Of a DNA stretch of 64,000 nt, positions 33,432 through 42,248 are shown one piece after another. The DNA is taken from positions 623,001 to 687,000 of the forward strand of contig NZ_CP020947.1 in the NCBI RefSeq assembly GCF_000172795.2, in the 5' to 3' direction. The notes under the pieces are model-generated. The model was given only the letters and a program-made list of their open reading frames with translations. It searched no databases and was not told the DNA's origin. Each line of letters begins with the position of its first letter. Within the stretch, counting starts at the first letter, position 1. Origin of the DNA: Rhizobium sp. CIAT894 (GTDB lineage: Bacteria; Pseudomonadota; Alphaproteobacteria; Rhizobiales; Rhizobiaceae). Position numbers and translations under genes: made by a program.

Positions 33432-34988
33432 CTAGCGGTTTTCCTGCAGCAGCCATTTCTGGATGATCGGCACATCGGCATCGCCGAGATCGTGGCCGCC
33501 GGGAATGACGTCGGAATCGACCGTGGCGCCCGAACTCTTCAGCCGCTCTTCCAGCTCGCTCGCATATTTGCCGTAGGCATCCGTCTTGCCGCTGATGACG
33601 AGCAGGTCGGTGCCTTTGAGATCGGCATGCGGAAAGTCGCTGAGAACAGGCATGGAGCGCAGCAGCACCGCCTTGTGAACCAGGTTCGGGTGCAGATAGA
33701 GCAGCGAGTTCAGCAGATTGGCGCCGTTGGAATAACCGACATAAACGACCTTTTGCGGATCGAGACCATAGGATTTGACCGCGCCTTCGATAAAGGCCGC
33801 GAAGGCCTCAGCCTCGGTCTTGATGTCGTTCTGGTCGAAGGAGAAGGGGGTGATGCGCTTGTACCAGCGCGGAAACCCTTCCTCCGTCGCCCGGCCGCGC
33901 ACGCCGAGCAGCGTCGCACGCGGCGCGGCCTTGTTGAGCAGCGGCATCAGCGTCGTCTCGTTGCCGCCGGAGCCGTGCAGCAGCACGAAGACGCTGCCGT
34001 CGGGATCCGGCGGCGTATAGAAGCGATGGACGAATGGCAGCTCGCGGTAATTGATGCGCGGCTGGCCGGGCATTGCAAACTGCGGCAGTACGACCTTCAG
34101 GTCGTGGAGATTGGTGATCGCTTCGGGTGGCGCGAACAGCTTCGTCCCAAGGGCGGCCTGCTCTTCGTCAACGAGCATGCCCGGCTTGTCGGTGGCCAGC
34201 TCGATCAGCGTGCCGCCGGGCTCGCGGGCATAAAGCGAGCGGAAATATTTGCGGTCATGCAGGTTGGTCGGCGATGCGTCGATCGTTTCCAGGGCCTTGC
34301 GGACCGAATGCAGCGTCTCCTCGTCGGCGGCGCGGAAGGCAACGTGATCGATCGTGCCGGTGCCGGGCGCCCCGGACCAGAAGCCGCGCGCATCGCGCAC
34401 GTCGATAATGTCGCCCGATTGCGAAACCAGCCTGTCGATCGTGCCGCGATTGGCCTGGAAGCGGTAACCGAAATGGTTCTCGAGAAAGCCGCGGCTTTCG
34501 GCGGGCTTTTCCGTCAGCATGGTCGCGCCGCGCACCCGCTGGACGGCGTGCTCGACCGGGATCGAGGCGCCGTCCCAGGCGGCCGGCGAGGTGACGTGCT
34601 TTGCGCCGACGAGCTTGAGGATGATGTTGTCGGGATCCTTCAGCCTGAGCACGGGCTCGCCGAACTCGTCGGCCGGTCCCTCCGAGCGCAGCCCGAAGCT
34701 CATGGCGCGCGTCAGCCAGTAGCCGATGCTTGAGGGGTTGATCGACAAAGAGATTTCGCTGATCTGGCCGAAGCCTGCCCGGCCCGGCGCGCCGTCTTCC
34801 CAGACCAGGAAGGTGACCAGCGACCCCGGCGTTCCCGCCGCATCGCCATAGAGGAGATGAAGCTGCATCGCATCTTCGTAGCCGGCCGTCTGCTTGACGA
34901 GCCGCATGCCGAGAAAGCCTGCGTAAAAGTCCACGTTCGCCTGCACCTTGCGGGTGATGGCCGTCACGTGATGTATGCCTGATACCAT
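33432..34988 (-). CDS. Fused glyoxalase-fold dioxygenase and alpha/beta-hydrolase (MhqO-MhqD type)
   Basis: A 518-residue protein of two parts. Residues 1 to about 310 form two vicinal-oxygen-chelate repeats (GIHHVTAITRKVQANVDFYA, GTIDHVAFRAADEE, LYAREPGGTLIELATDKPG) as in ring-cleaving dioxygenase MhqO. Residues about 325-518 form an alpha/beta hydrolase of the phospholipase/carboxylesterase (YodD/MhqD) type: VLLHGSGGNETTL, VYVGYSNGANLLNSL (nucleophile serine), PGGHDLGD (histidine). In Bacillus separate mhqO and mhqD genes act against quinones and catechols. A role in quinone detoxification is inferred. Confidence 0.85.
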   Translation of the reverse strand: MVSGIHHVTAITRKVQANVDFYAGFLGMRLVKQTAGYEDAMQLHLLYGDAAGTPGSLVTFLVWEDGAPGRAGFGQISEISLSINPSSIGYWLTRAMSFGLRSEGPADEFGEPVLRLKDPDNIILKLVGAKHVTSPAAWDGASIPVEHAVQRVRGATMLTEKPAESRGFLENHFGYRFQANRGTIDRLVSQSGDIIDVRDARGFWSGAPGTGTIDHVAFRAADEETLHSVRKALETIDASPTNLHDRKYFRSLYAREPGGTLIELATDKPGMLVDEEQAALGTKLFAPPEAITNLHDLKVVLPQFAMPGQPRINYRELPFVHRFYTPPDPDGSVFVLLHGSGGNETTLMPLLNKAAPRATLLGVRGRATEEGFPRWYKRITPFSFDQNDIKTEAEAFAAFIEGAVKSYGLDPQKVVYVGYSNGANLLNSLLYLHPNLVHKAVLLRSMPVLSDFPHADLKGTDLLVISGKTDAYGKYASELEERLKSSGATVDSDVIPGGHDLGDADVPIIQKWLLQENR

Positions 34989-35072
34989 CTGGAGCAGTCC
35001 TGATTGAAGCGGCGTCGTCAGGAGCGCGAGTATGAAAGTTGCAAAGATCATACCGTTGCCAATGACCACCGC

Positions 35073-36668
35073 TTAGTTTTGTTCCGCACAAAGCGCAAGC
35101 GAATCGCCGCGCTGCAGCAACTCCAGATGATCGACATCTTCGAGGGCCTCCTCCAACTGCTGCAGGGTCGGGGGCTTGACCATATAGGCGCGCGCGCCGA
35201 GATTTCTGGCCCGCCGCCTGTCGCTTTCGTCGCTTGACGTGCTGAGAATGCAGACGGGAATTTGGCGAAGGCGGACATCGGCCGAAAGCGCATGCAGCAC
35301 CTCGAAGCCATCCATGATCGGCATGTTGATGTCGAGCAGCATCAGGTCGATCTGCGGTACGTCGGCGATGCCGGCGCGCTCTTCCAGCAGCCGCATCGCC
35401 TCGCGTCCGTTGGTGGCGACATGCAGGTTGAAATTCACCTTGTCCCGCCGCATCAGCTTGATCTTCAGAAGCTGAATGTCGGCCGGGCTGTCCTCGACCA
35501 ACAGCACTTCGGCGAGCCTGCCGGGCCCTTCGCCCGGCTGCTCCGCCGGTTTGCCGCTATGTGGGATGGCCGGTGCGGCGGGCGGCGCGGGCCTCGCCTC
35601 GGCGATTGGTACGTCGACAATGAAGGTGGCGCCCGGCCCGTTTTCCGCCTCGCACCAGATCGCGCCGCCGTGCAGTTGTGCGATGCGGCGGCAGATGGCA
35701 AGGCCGAGCCCGGTGCCTTCTATGCCGCGGCCGACGAGACGCTTGAACGGCTGGAAGATCAACTCGCGATGCTGCGGATCGATGCCGGGTCCGTTGTCGC
35801 GCACGGTGAGGCGGCACATGTCGCCATGCGCTTCGCCCGAGATCGTCACCTCGGGTATTGTCTGCTCGCAGTAGCGGATGGCATTCGACACCAGGTTCTG
35901 CAGGAGCTGGGTCAGCAGCGTCGCATCGCCCATGACCTCCGGCAGTGCGCCGCGGATAACGACGGCGCCGCGGCTTTCGGTCTGCTGGCGCAGATTGTTC
36001 TCCACCTGATCGAGCACGTCGGAAAGCGAGACCGGCGTCAGCTCAGGTCCGCCGGAGGCCTCGAGCCTGGTGAAGCCCGAGACCTTGACGATCAGGTCTT
36101 CCATATGGTCGGCGGCGCTGAGCACGTATTCCAGCAGTTCCCGGTCGTCGGCCGGCAATGCTTGAGAACCATGCAGGATGCGGCTGAAGGATTTGATCGT
36201 CCTCAGCGGCTCCTTCAGATCATGGGCCATGGCGCGGGTGAAGATCTCGAGCGATTGCCGCTTCTGCTCCAGCCTTGCTTCCAGCATGCCGTGCATGATG
36301 GCGTTCTGGATGCAGCGATGCAGGGTTTCCGGCGACAGCGAATCCTTCGTCAGATAGTCGCGCGCGCCGCTCTTCATCACCTCGACGGCGACGGTTTCGC
36401 TGCCCTGGCCGGTCAGCATGATGACGTTGGCGACGGGATCGTGTTCCAGGATGTCGGCCAGAACGCCGAGCCCGTTGCGTCCCGGCAGCGAATAGTCGAG
36501 GAGGATGCAGTTCGGCCGTTTGCGGCTGTTCAGCGCCAGGCCCTCTTCACCCGTCTCCGCCTCCAGGACGGTATAGGCGGTGCTGGAGACGCGGCCCAAT
36601 ATGCGGCGATAGACCTCGCGATCGTCGATATTGTCGTCGATGATGAGAATGCTGCAGTCTTCCGCCAA
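35073..36668 (-). CDS. Hybrid receiver-histidine kinase-receiver protein
   Basis: A 531-residue soluble protein ordered receiver (Asp58 in LLDYSLPGRNG), HisKA dimerisation domain with phospho-acceptor His149 in AMAHDLKEPLR, HATPase (NLVSNAIRYCEQ, DNGPGID, GTGLGLAICRR), and a C-terminal receiver (Asp446 in LLDINMPIMDG). No sensor domain or membrane segment is present, so input probably comes through phosphorylation of the N-terminal receiver. It is followed closely on the same strand after two other signalling genes and probably belongs to one operon with them. Confidence 0.93.
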   Translation of the reverse strand: MAEDCSILIIDDNIDDREVYRRILGRVSSTAYTVLEAETGEEGLALNSRKRPNCILLDYSLPGRNGLGVLADILEHDPVANVIMLTGQGSETVAVEVMKSGARDYLTKDSLSPETLHRCIQNAIMHGMLEARLEQKRQSLEIFTRAMAHDLKEPLRTIKSFSRILHGSQALPADDRELLEYVLSAADHMEDLIVKVSGFTRLEASGGPELTPVSLSDVLDQVENNLRQQTESRGAVVIRGALPEVMGDATLLTQLLQNLVSNAIRYCEQTIPEVTISGEAHGDMCRLTVRDNGPGIDPQHRELIFQPFKRLVGRGIEGTGLGLAICRRIAQLHGGAIWCEAENGPGATFIVDVPIAEARPAPPAAPAIPHSGKPAEQPGEGPGRLAEVLLVEDSPADIQLLKIKLMRRDKVNFNLHVATNGREAMRLLEERAGIADVPQIDLMLLDINMPIMDGFEVLHALSADVRLRQIPVCILSTSSDESDRRRARNLGARAYMVKPPTLQQLEEALEDVDHLELLQRGDSLALCAEQN

Positions 36669-36672
36669 TCTG

Positions 36673-37098
36673 TCAGTCCTCGAGCGGCAGGATGGCGATT
36701 TCGAACCAGTATTCCTTCAGGCGCTGGATCGCGGCGAACAGCCCGTCGAGATCGACCGGCTTTTGCACATAGGTATTGGCGCCGAGCGCATAGCAGCCTT
36801 CGATGTCGCGCTCGTCGTCGGAGGTGGTCAGAATCACCACCGGGATCTTGCGCCAGCCGGCGTTCGATTTGATCGCTTCCAGCGTCTTGCGGCCGTCGAG
36901 ACCCGGCATGTTGAGATCGAGCAGGATCAGCCCCGGCTTCGGCACCATCGCCGCGAGCATGTCGAGCGCTTCCTGCCCCGAGGCCGCCCAGCGAATCGAA
37001 TTGCGCAGGTTGGTGCGTTTGAAGGCCCGCATCGTTGCTTCGAAATCGTCTTCGCTGTCCTCGACGATCAGGATCGGTTGCGTGTCACGCTGCTGCAT
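36673..37098 (-). CDS. Single-domain response regulator (Rcp1-like)
   Basis: A 141-residue stand-alone receiver: ILIVEDSEDDFEATMRAFKR acidic pocket, Asp61 in LLDLNMPGLDG, a TTSDDERD switch region and the conserved lysine in YVQKPVD. The sequence style matches receivers such as Rcp1 that partner phytochrome-type kinases. It overlaps the upstream kinase gene by 14 bases and stops 4 bases before the downstream hybrid kinase, so the three form an operon and the receiver may shuttle phosphate between the two kinases. Confidence 0.92.
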   Translation of the reverse strand: MQQRDTQPILIVEDSEDDFEATMRAFKRTNLRNSIRWAASGQEALDMLAAMVPKPGLILLDLNMPGLDGRKTLEAIKSNAGWRKIPVVILTTSDDERDIEGCYALGANTYVQKPVDLDGLFAAIQRLKEYWFEIAILPLED

Positions 37099-39226
37099 TC
37101 TGCCCCTCGCGCTTCTTTCCCAGGGTGAAATAGAATGTGGTGCCGGCGCCGACCTCCGATTCCAGCCAGATATCGCCATTGTGCCGCGCGATGATCTTGC
37201 GGACGAAGGTCAGGCCTGCACCGGTGCCGTCGTCTGAATCCTGCGACTTTTCCAGCCGTTTGAAAATGCGGAAAATGTCCTCATGGAATTCCTGGGGTAT
37301 GCCCTTGCCGTTATCCCTGACGAAAAACACGTTGCGGGCGACCGTGCCGTCCTTGCCGACGAACCGATCGAGATAGCCGATCGACACGAGCGGCGCCGGC
37401 TTGTCATTGTATTTGATCGCATTGGTGATCAGGTTGCGGAACACTTCGGTCAGCCGCGGCGCGTCACAGACCACATCCGGCAACTGCCCGTCGATGATGA
37501 CCTTGGCATGACGCTCTTCCAGCAGGAGCTCCATCGTCGCCACGACATCTTTGACGATCAGGCCGATATCGGTGCGTTTGACCGCCAGCTGCTGCCGCCC
37601 CAGCCGGGAAAAATAGAGAAGGTCGTTGACGAGTTTCTCCATCCGCTGGCTGAGGCGCACCAGCCGGTTCAGCCGGCGCACGCCGTCGACGTCGAGCTTG
37701 TCCTCATAGTCCTCCAGCAGGAAACGGGAATGGTTGTGCAGGCCGCGCAGCGGCTCCTTGAGGTCATGCGAGGCGATATAGGCGAATTCGTCGAGGTCGT
37801 GGTTGCTGCGCTCGAGTTCGGCCGTATAGGCCTCGAGCTGGGCCAGCGTCGTTTTCATTCGCTCTTCCTGCCGGGCGCGCTCGCTGATATCGCGCACGAT
37901 ACCGACGAAGATCTTCGAATCGCCGGTGGCGACGGCGCTGATGGAAACGTCGATCGGAAAGACGATGCCGCTCTTGCGCCGTCCGGAAACCATGCGCGTC
38001 GTGCCGATGATGCGCTCCTCGCCGGTCTGCCGGTAATGGGCGAGATAGCCGTCGTGCTCGGAATGGTAGGGTTCGGGCATCAGCATCTTGATATTCCGGC
38101 CGATCGTCTCCTGCGGGGCGTAACCGAACATGTTTTCGGCCGCCGGGTTGAAGCTCCTGATCGTTCCGCTCTCGTCGATGACGATGACGGCATCGGGCGT
38201 GCCGCGCACCAGCGCGCCGAAGCGGACGCGCTCGGTTTCGAGGTTATGATTGTTGCGCATGAAATAGAAGACGAGGATGGCGATCAGCCAGAGCGTCGCC
38301 GCCGTAATCGTGCGGTTGGCGATTTCCTGCCAGAATGCCACCTCGTTGTGCCTGACGGCGAAAAAGCCGAGCATCAGGAGCACGGTGCAGACAAAGGCGA
38401 AGAAAAGCGGCGCGTTCCTGTTGCCGAACCAGAGCGCCGTCAGGACCAGCGGCACATAGAGAATGCCGTTGGCCACACCGAGCGGCGTGTAGAGATCGAC
38501 GAGAAGGCCGGTGAAGCAGACCGCAGCCGGGATCCAGAGCGGGATCTGCGCCCGGTTCGCCGGCTGCCTCCACCAGGAGCGGGCGAGAAGCCCCGAGCCG
38601 AAGATCACCATGCCGACCGCCGTATGCAGCGCCATCGCCGCATAGGGCCCCCAGCGGTAACCCTGTTCGGCATCGGTGACATAGCTGGCGAGCGCGATCA
38701 TGCCGAGGGTGATGACGACGTAGCTCGTCAATTCCTGCACCACCTGGCTTTTCCGCTCCGCGTGGAGAGCGAGCAGCAGCGAAAGATTGGCGATCAGGAA
38801 CACCAGCGCCGTGTTCGGCCCCATGCCGCCGCCGATCTCAGCGATGAATTCCGGTGGAACCAGGAACTGCGTGATCAACACGTCGACATTGTGGAAAGTC
38901 CGCCCGATGGTGATGATTTCCAGCAGCCGGGCCGCAGCGAACGCCGCCGCAAGCCCTGTCATGATCGTTGCCGCCAGCCGAAAGCGACGGGCAGCCAGCG
39001 TCGAGGCAGCAAGCCCCATGCCGGAAAGCACGAAGCAGAGCGCGGTGTTGAAGGCCATCGACGGGAAGCTGGGGACGAGCGAAATGATCACTTTGATCTG
39101 CAGCAGCCAGCCGGCAATCGCGCTCAGCCCGAGAAAGACCATCAGGCAGCCGACCGCAATCGCAAAGCCACGGTAGCGCTGCCGCCGCCGCTGGTCCTGA
39201 AGGTCCACGTTGCCCTTATCCTGCAC
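37085..39226 (-). CDS. Membrane PAS histidine kinase
   Basis: A 713-residue kinase. The N-terminal about 330 residues contain eight to ten membrane segments of a MASE-like sensor. A PAS domain follows (GTPDAVIVIDESGTIRSFNP, FGYAPQETIGRNIKMLMPEP), then HisKA with His487 in ASHDLKEPLRG, and HATPase (NLITNAIKYND, DNGKGIP, GTGAGLTFVRK). I chose GTG at 39226 because GAGGAGG lies 9 bases upstream; a TTG at 39283 is weaker. It heads the minus-strand operon with a receiver and a hybrid kinase. Confidence 0.92.
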   Translation of the reverse strand: MQDKGNVDLQDQRRRQRYRGFAIAVGCLMVFLGLSAIAGWLLQIKVIISLVPSFPSMAFNTALCFVLSGMGLAASTLAARRFRLAATIMTGLAAAFAAARLLEIITIGRTFHNVDVLITQFLVPPEFIAEIGGGMGPNTALVFLIANLSLLLALHAERKSQVVQELTSYVVITLGMIALASYVTDAEQGYRWGPYAAMALHTAVGMVIFGSGLLARSWWRQPANRAQIPLWIPAAVCFTGLLVDLYTPLGVANGILYVPLVLTALWFGNRNAPLFFAFVCTVLLMLGFFAVRHNEVAFWQEIANRTITAATLWLIAILVFYFMRNNHNLETERVRFGALVRGTPDAVIVIDESGTIRSFNPAAENMFGYAPQETIGRNIKMLMPEPYHSEHDGYLAHYRQTGEERIIGTTRMVSGRRKSGIVFPIDVSISAVATGDSKIFVGIVRDISERARQEERMKTTLAQLEAYTAELERSNHDLDEFAYIASHDLKEPLRGLHNHSRFLLEDYEDKLDVDGVRRLNRLVRLSQRMEKLVNDLLYFSRLGRQQLAVKRTDIGLIVKDVVATMELLLEERHAKVIIDGQLPDVVCDAPRLTEVFRNLITNAIKYNDKPAPLVSIGYLDRFVGKDGTVARNVFFVRDNGKGIPQEFHEDIFRIFKRLEKSQDSDDGTGAGLTFVRKIIARHNGDIWLESEVGAGTTFYFTLGKKREGQNAAA

Positions 39227-39420
39227 CCGTCGTGTCCTCCTCGCTTCGCGTCGCCATTTTTTCCGAAATCGAGGAATACTCAATAGGCAGTGGAGGGCGG
39301 CGCTGTGCTTTTGGCGAAATGATTTTTCGATCGGATGGATCGAATTTTCGTGAAATCGCGGTATCGTGACGTTGAAGGACAGCGAAGTTCATTCGAACAA
39401 TATCCAAATCACGGTGCTGG

Positions 39421-39798
39421 ATGCCTACCATAATTTACGTCGACGACAGCAGGGATGATCTCTTCTATCTCGACTATATCCGCAGGAAGCAGCAGATAGA
39501 GGTCGACCTATTCTGTTTTTCGACCGCCGAGACGGCGCTGGCGGCGCTGGAACAGCGCGCGGCGGAAGGCTGGGCTCTGCCGGAACTGCTGGTCGCCGAT
39601 CTCTATATGCCGCTCGACAGCGGCATCGGCCTGGTGAGCAGGCTGCGCCTGGACGATCGTTTCAAAGCGATGCGGCTTGCCGTCTGCAGTGGATCGGATG
39701 CGGCCGAGGACCGGGCGCGCTCACTTGCCGCCGGCGCCGATACCTATCTGGAAAAGCCGCTTGACCTTGCCAGCATTCTTCTCAATCTTGAGATGTAG
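39421..39798 (+). CDS. Single-domain response regulator
   Basis: A 125-residue receiver: IIYVDDSRDDLFYLDYI acidic pocket, Asp60 in LLVADLYMPLDSG, an AVCSGSD switch and lysine in YLEKPLD. No output domain. It is divergent from the membrane kinase operon with about 195 bases between them, a typical placement for a partner regulator. No ribosome-binding site of note is seen before the ATG. Confidence 0.88.
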   Translation: MPTIIYVDDSRDDLFYLDYIRRKQQIEVDLFCFSTAETALAALEQRAAEGWALPELLVADLYMPLDSGIGLVSRLRLDDRFKAMRLAVCSGSDAAEDRARSLAAGADTYLEKPLDLASILLNLEM

Positions 39799-39921
39799 GA
39801 AGCGGCGCAAGCCCGCCAAGCCGTTCCCTGTCCTTTGTCCCGGCCATATGGCAAGCCGCGATTGACAAGGTCGAGGACGCATCACAAGATGCAACCGAAG
39901 CGAAGGGAATGCTTCGCAAAA

Positions 39922-40014
39922 TAAGCGTTGAGAGAGCCGATCAACCCGTGTTCGCCGCCACGAACATCAGCCAACCCCTTAGCTGAATGGGCCGCCGACT
40001 CTCTCTCGCGCTTA
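39922..40014 (+). ncRNA. Candidate structured RNA, multibranched fold
   Basis: A long closing stem pairs TAAGCG (39922-39927) with CGCTTA (40009-40014) and GAGAGAG (39930-39936) with CTCTCTC (39999-40005). Inside lie TGTTCG/CGAACA (39949-39954, 39961-39966, loop CCGCCA) and TCAGC/GCTGA (39967-39971, 39982-39986), enclosed by CCC/GGG (39945-39947, 39989-39991). No protein gene overlaps. The strand is unproven, since the fold is nearly symmetric. I do not recognise an Rfam family. Confidence 0.4.
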
Positions 40015-40027
40015 CGTCTGGCACTGC

Positions 40028-40066
40028 CTTCGCGTATTCATGGATGTTAAATGCGCGAAGAATACG
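40028..40066 (+). other. Crossing or mutually exclusive helices in the leader of the LuxR gene
   Basis: CTTCGCG (40028-40034) is complementary to CGCGAAG (40054-40060), and CGTATTC (40033-40039) to GAATACG (40060-40066). The helices overlap by a few bases and cross, giving an H-type pseudoknot or two alternative folds. The region is within the 480-base non-coding gap (39799-40277), which otherwise shows a further hairpin ATCGAAA/TTTCGAT near 40150-40172. Confidence 0.35.
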
Positions 40067-40277
40067 ACACCCAGGTAAGAACTACTGCCCTCAGTAAATT
40101 AAACCCGTGCATCACCTGTAGTTGAGATAATTGATGATTTCCGCCTTAGATATCGAAAGTCCCCGTTTTCGATCTCCGTCATCAACCGTCTCGCAATTTT
40201 TGTAGCTCTTCGCGTTTAAGACGTATATCCCAAGATTTCGGGATTGGAGGCATTGGCGGAGGAGAGGACGAGTGGGA

Positions 40278-40982
40278 ATGAATAATGCCCCGGCAATTCC
40301 CTTTCATGCCGGACCGGAGCTCAGCCGGGCGATCAACCGCACCGATTTTTTCCGGCTGCTGAAGTCGGCGGCGCAGCACTACAACTTCGATAATTTCGTG
40401 CTGGCCCGCATTTCCGAGGCTTCGGCCCCTTTCGGTGAACGCGATATCGTCATCACCAATGTCGCCGAACGGCGTGTCGGCCTTTTCATTGCGACGTTGA
40501 AGGAAACGCTCGGCACTGTCCGGGCAAAATCGGCCCAGTTTCTGGCAACACCGGTTCATGGCAGGGGCGCACGGCCGGAAGATTATCGGTCCGATCTCGT
40601 TTTCAACGAGTTCCTGAGCGGCGTCTTTCTGTTCATCCCGTTGTTCACCCCGGAAGGGCGGCGCTATTGCCTGGTGCTCAGCGGCGAGCGTCAGGAGCCG
40701 GATCAGGGCGAAATCGCCGACATGCTTCTCGACGCCATGCGCATTTTCGACAAGCTTTACGAGGAAATCCTGACGCCGGAAATGTCCGGACGGCTGACCC
40801 AGCGCGAGCAGGAAATCGTCAAATGGACGAGCGAAGGCAAGACGTCGGCTGAGATCGCGATCATTCTCGGCCTTTCCGAGCATACGGTCAATTCGCACAT
40901 CACCGCGGCGGCGCGCAAACTTGACGCCGTCAACCGCGTTCATATGGTGGCGATCGCCCTGAGAAACGGGTTGGTTACGTGA
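40278..40982 (+). CDS. LuxR-family transcriptional regulator
   Basis: A 234-residue regulator. The N-terminal about 160 residues form an autoinducer-binding-like domain (FFRLLKSAAQHYNFDNFVLA) that lacks the tryptophan-rich signal pocket of true quorum-sensing LuxR proteins. Residues about 170-230 form the LuxR helix-turn-helix (LTQREQEIVKWTSEGKTSAE, IILGLSEHTVNSHI). GGAGAGGA lies 9 bases before the chosen ATG; a GTG at 40272 is an alternative. It is followed after 29 bases by a receiver gene, probably in one operon. Confidence 0.87.
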   Translation: MNNAPAIPFHAGPELSRAINRTDFFRLLKSAAQHYNFDNFVLARISEASAPFGERDIVITNVAERRVGLFIATLKETLGTVRAKSAQFLATPVHGRGARPEDYRSDLVFNEFLSGVFLFIPLFTPEGRRYCLVLSGERQEPDQGEIADMLLDAMRIFDKLYEEILTPEMSGRLTQREQEIVKWTSEGKTSAEIAIILGLSEHTVNSHITAAARKLDAVNRVHMVAIALRNGLVT

Positions 40983-41011
40983 AGCTGGTTTCGGGATTGG
41001 GGAATTAAGCG

Positions 41012-41449
41012 ATGATCACCGAAACGGGCCGAAGGAACGCCGTCAAGGTTCTTTTTGTCGACGACGAATTCATCGAATTCCGTGCGCTCAAGAAGAAGAT
41101 CGCCGATCTCTCCGAGCCGGCCGTCGAGGTTGAATATTCGCCGTCGATCGGTGACGCGCTGGAAAAGATCCGCCTGGCGCGTTTCGATCTCATCCTGCTC
41201 GACAACCGCCTTCTGCCGAACGCCGATTTCCGCGATACGGTGCCGGAATTGCGCGGCATCGGTTACACCGGCCCGATCGGCGTCGTCTCGACCGATATAT
41301 CGGGCGGCTATTTCCAGGAATTCCCCGATTACGGCGTCGATTTCCGCATCGGCAAGGATGAAATCGATGCCCAGACGCTGCAGCACATCATCCGCGAATA
41401 TGTGAACTATGACGTCCCGGATTTCTGGAAGGACGATTATAGCATCTAA
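41012..41449 (+). CDS. Receiver-domain protein
   Basis: A 145-residue protein with a receiver-like fold: VKVLFVDDEFIEFRALKKKI, Asp64 in LILLDNRLLPN, VVSTDISGG as the switch region, and RIGKDEID where the conserved lysine falls. The usual P-x-x-DG after the phospho-acceptor is altered (NRLLPNADF), so it is an atypical receiver. It is downstream of the LuxR gene and convergent with a histidine kinase gene that may be its partner. Confidence 0.83.
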   Translation: MITETGRRNAVKVLFVDDEFIEFRALKKKIADLSEPAVEVEYSPSIGDALEKIRLARFDLILLDNRLLPNADFRDTVPELRGIGYTGPIGVVSTDISGGYFQEFPDYGVDFRIGKDEIDAQTLQHIIREYVNYDVPDFWKDDYSI

Positions 41450-41504
41450 ACCTCCGGCAAAACTGCAGCGGTTTTGCTGGAATTGCCCGTCAGAAAAGGG
41501 GAGG

Positions 41505-41524
41505 GCCTTTCCCGAGGGAAAGGC
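41505..41524. terminator. Bidirectional hairpin between convergent signalling genes
   Basis: GCCTTTCC (41505-41512) pairs perfectly with GGAAAGGC (41517-41524) around CGAG. On the minus strand a CCCCTTTTC run follows within a few bases, so it can terminate the kinase message; for the plus strand the T-run is lacking. A partial module-A repeat core (GCAAAACTGCAGCGGTTTTGC) lies just upstream at 41458-41478. Confidence 0.55.
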
Positions 41525-41531
41525 TTGAGCC

Positions 41532-42248
41532 TCAGGCAATCGGAAGGCGGATGATGAAGCGGCTGCCGCTTGCATCCGAATCTTCCAGGCCGATATCGCC
41601 GCCAAGCGCGGTCAGAAATTCCCGCGCGGTCGTCAATCCGAGGCCGGCGCCCTGGACCGTTCCCGCCTTAGGCAATTTCCAGAACGGCTCGAATATCCGC
41701 TCGCGATAGGCGGGATCGATGCCCGTCCCATTGTCGGAAATACGGATGAACCAATCCGTTCCCTTTCGCTCCGCCGCAATCGCCACATGCAGCGGCGATT
41801 CGCTGCGAAAGGCGAAGGCGTTGGCCAGCACATGCCTCAGCGCCAGGCCGAGCAGGGCAGGGTCGGTGCGGATGGAGGGCAGGCCCTCGCTTTCAAGCGT
41901 CGCATCGCCGATCTCGGTTTCGTCGGTCAGTTCGCCCCAGACATTTTCGGCCAGAGCTTGCAGATCCACCTCTTCGGGCGTCACCTGAGGGGCTCCGCCG
42001 GCAAGGCTCATCAATGCCTTGGTGAGGCGTTGCGCGGTCTGCGCTTTCTCCATGATCATCCTGAGGCTCTGAAGCTGCTCGCCGTCCAGCGTTTCCCCGA
42101 GGTCGTCGAGCAGCAGTTCGGCATACATGGCGATATGGCGCAGCGGCGATTGCAGGTCGTGCGAGGCGGTCGCGAGAAATCGCTTGATGCGCTCCTCGCT
42201 GTCGCCGGCAATATTGGGTTCCGATTGTCTCGTCGGGTCGGATGACAT
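41532..42248 (-). CDS. Soluble histidine kinase
   Basis: A 238-residue minimal kinase: HisKA with phospho-acceptor His30 in ATASHDLQSPLRH, followed by HATPase (HVLANAFAFRSES for the N box, DNGTGIDP, GAGLGLTTARE). No sensor domain, so input must come from a partner, possibly the receiver encoded convergently. I chose the ATG at 42248, since the longer frame upstream has no family likeness and runs into the secDF terminator. The asparagine-containing N box is shifted from the canonical form but present. Confidence 0.87.
   Translation of the reverse strand: MSSDPTRQSEPNIAGDSEERIKRFLATASHDLQSPLRHIAMYAELLLDDLGETLDGEQLQSLRMIMEKAQTAQRLTKALMSLAGGAPQVTPEEVDLQALAENVWGELTDETEIGDATLESEGLPSIRTDPALLGLALRHVLANAFAFRSESPLHVAIAAERKGTDWFIRISDNGTGIDPAYRERIFEPFWKLPKAGTVQGAGLGLTTAREFLTALGGDIGLEDSDASGSRFIIRLPIA

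Noticed and set aside
35262..36872. A 536-codon open frame on the plus strand
   Set aside because: Antisense to the hybrid receiver-kinase-receiver gene; no ribosome-binding site and no recognisable domain.
37283..39286. A 667-codon open frame on the plus strand
   Set aside because: It mirrors the membrane PAS kinase gene, which has clear domains; the antisense product is arginine/histidine-rich without motifs.
40278..40982. Reading this LuxR gene as visN or visR
   Set aside because: The visNR pair is identified by position and pairing next to fliF at 60473-61975; this one stands with a receiver gene in a different cluster.
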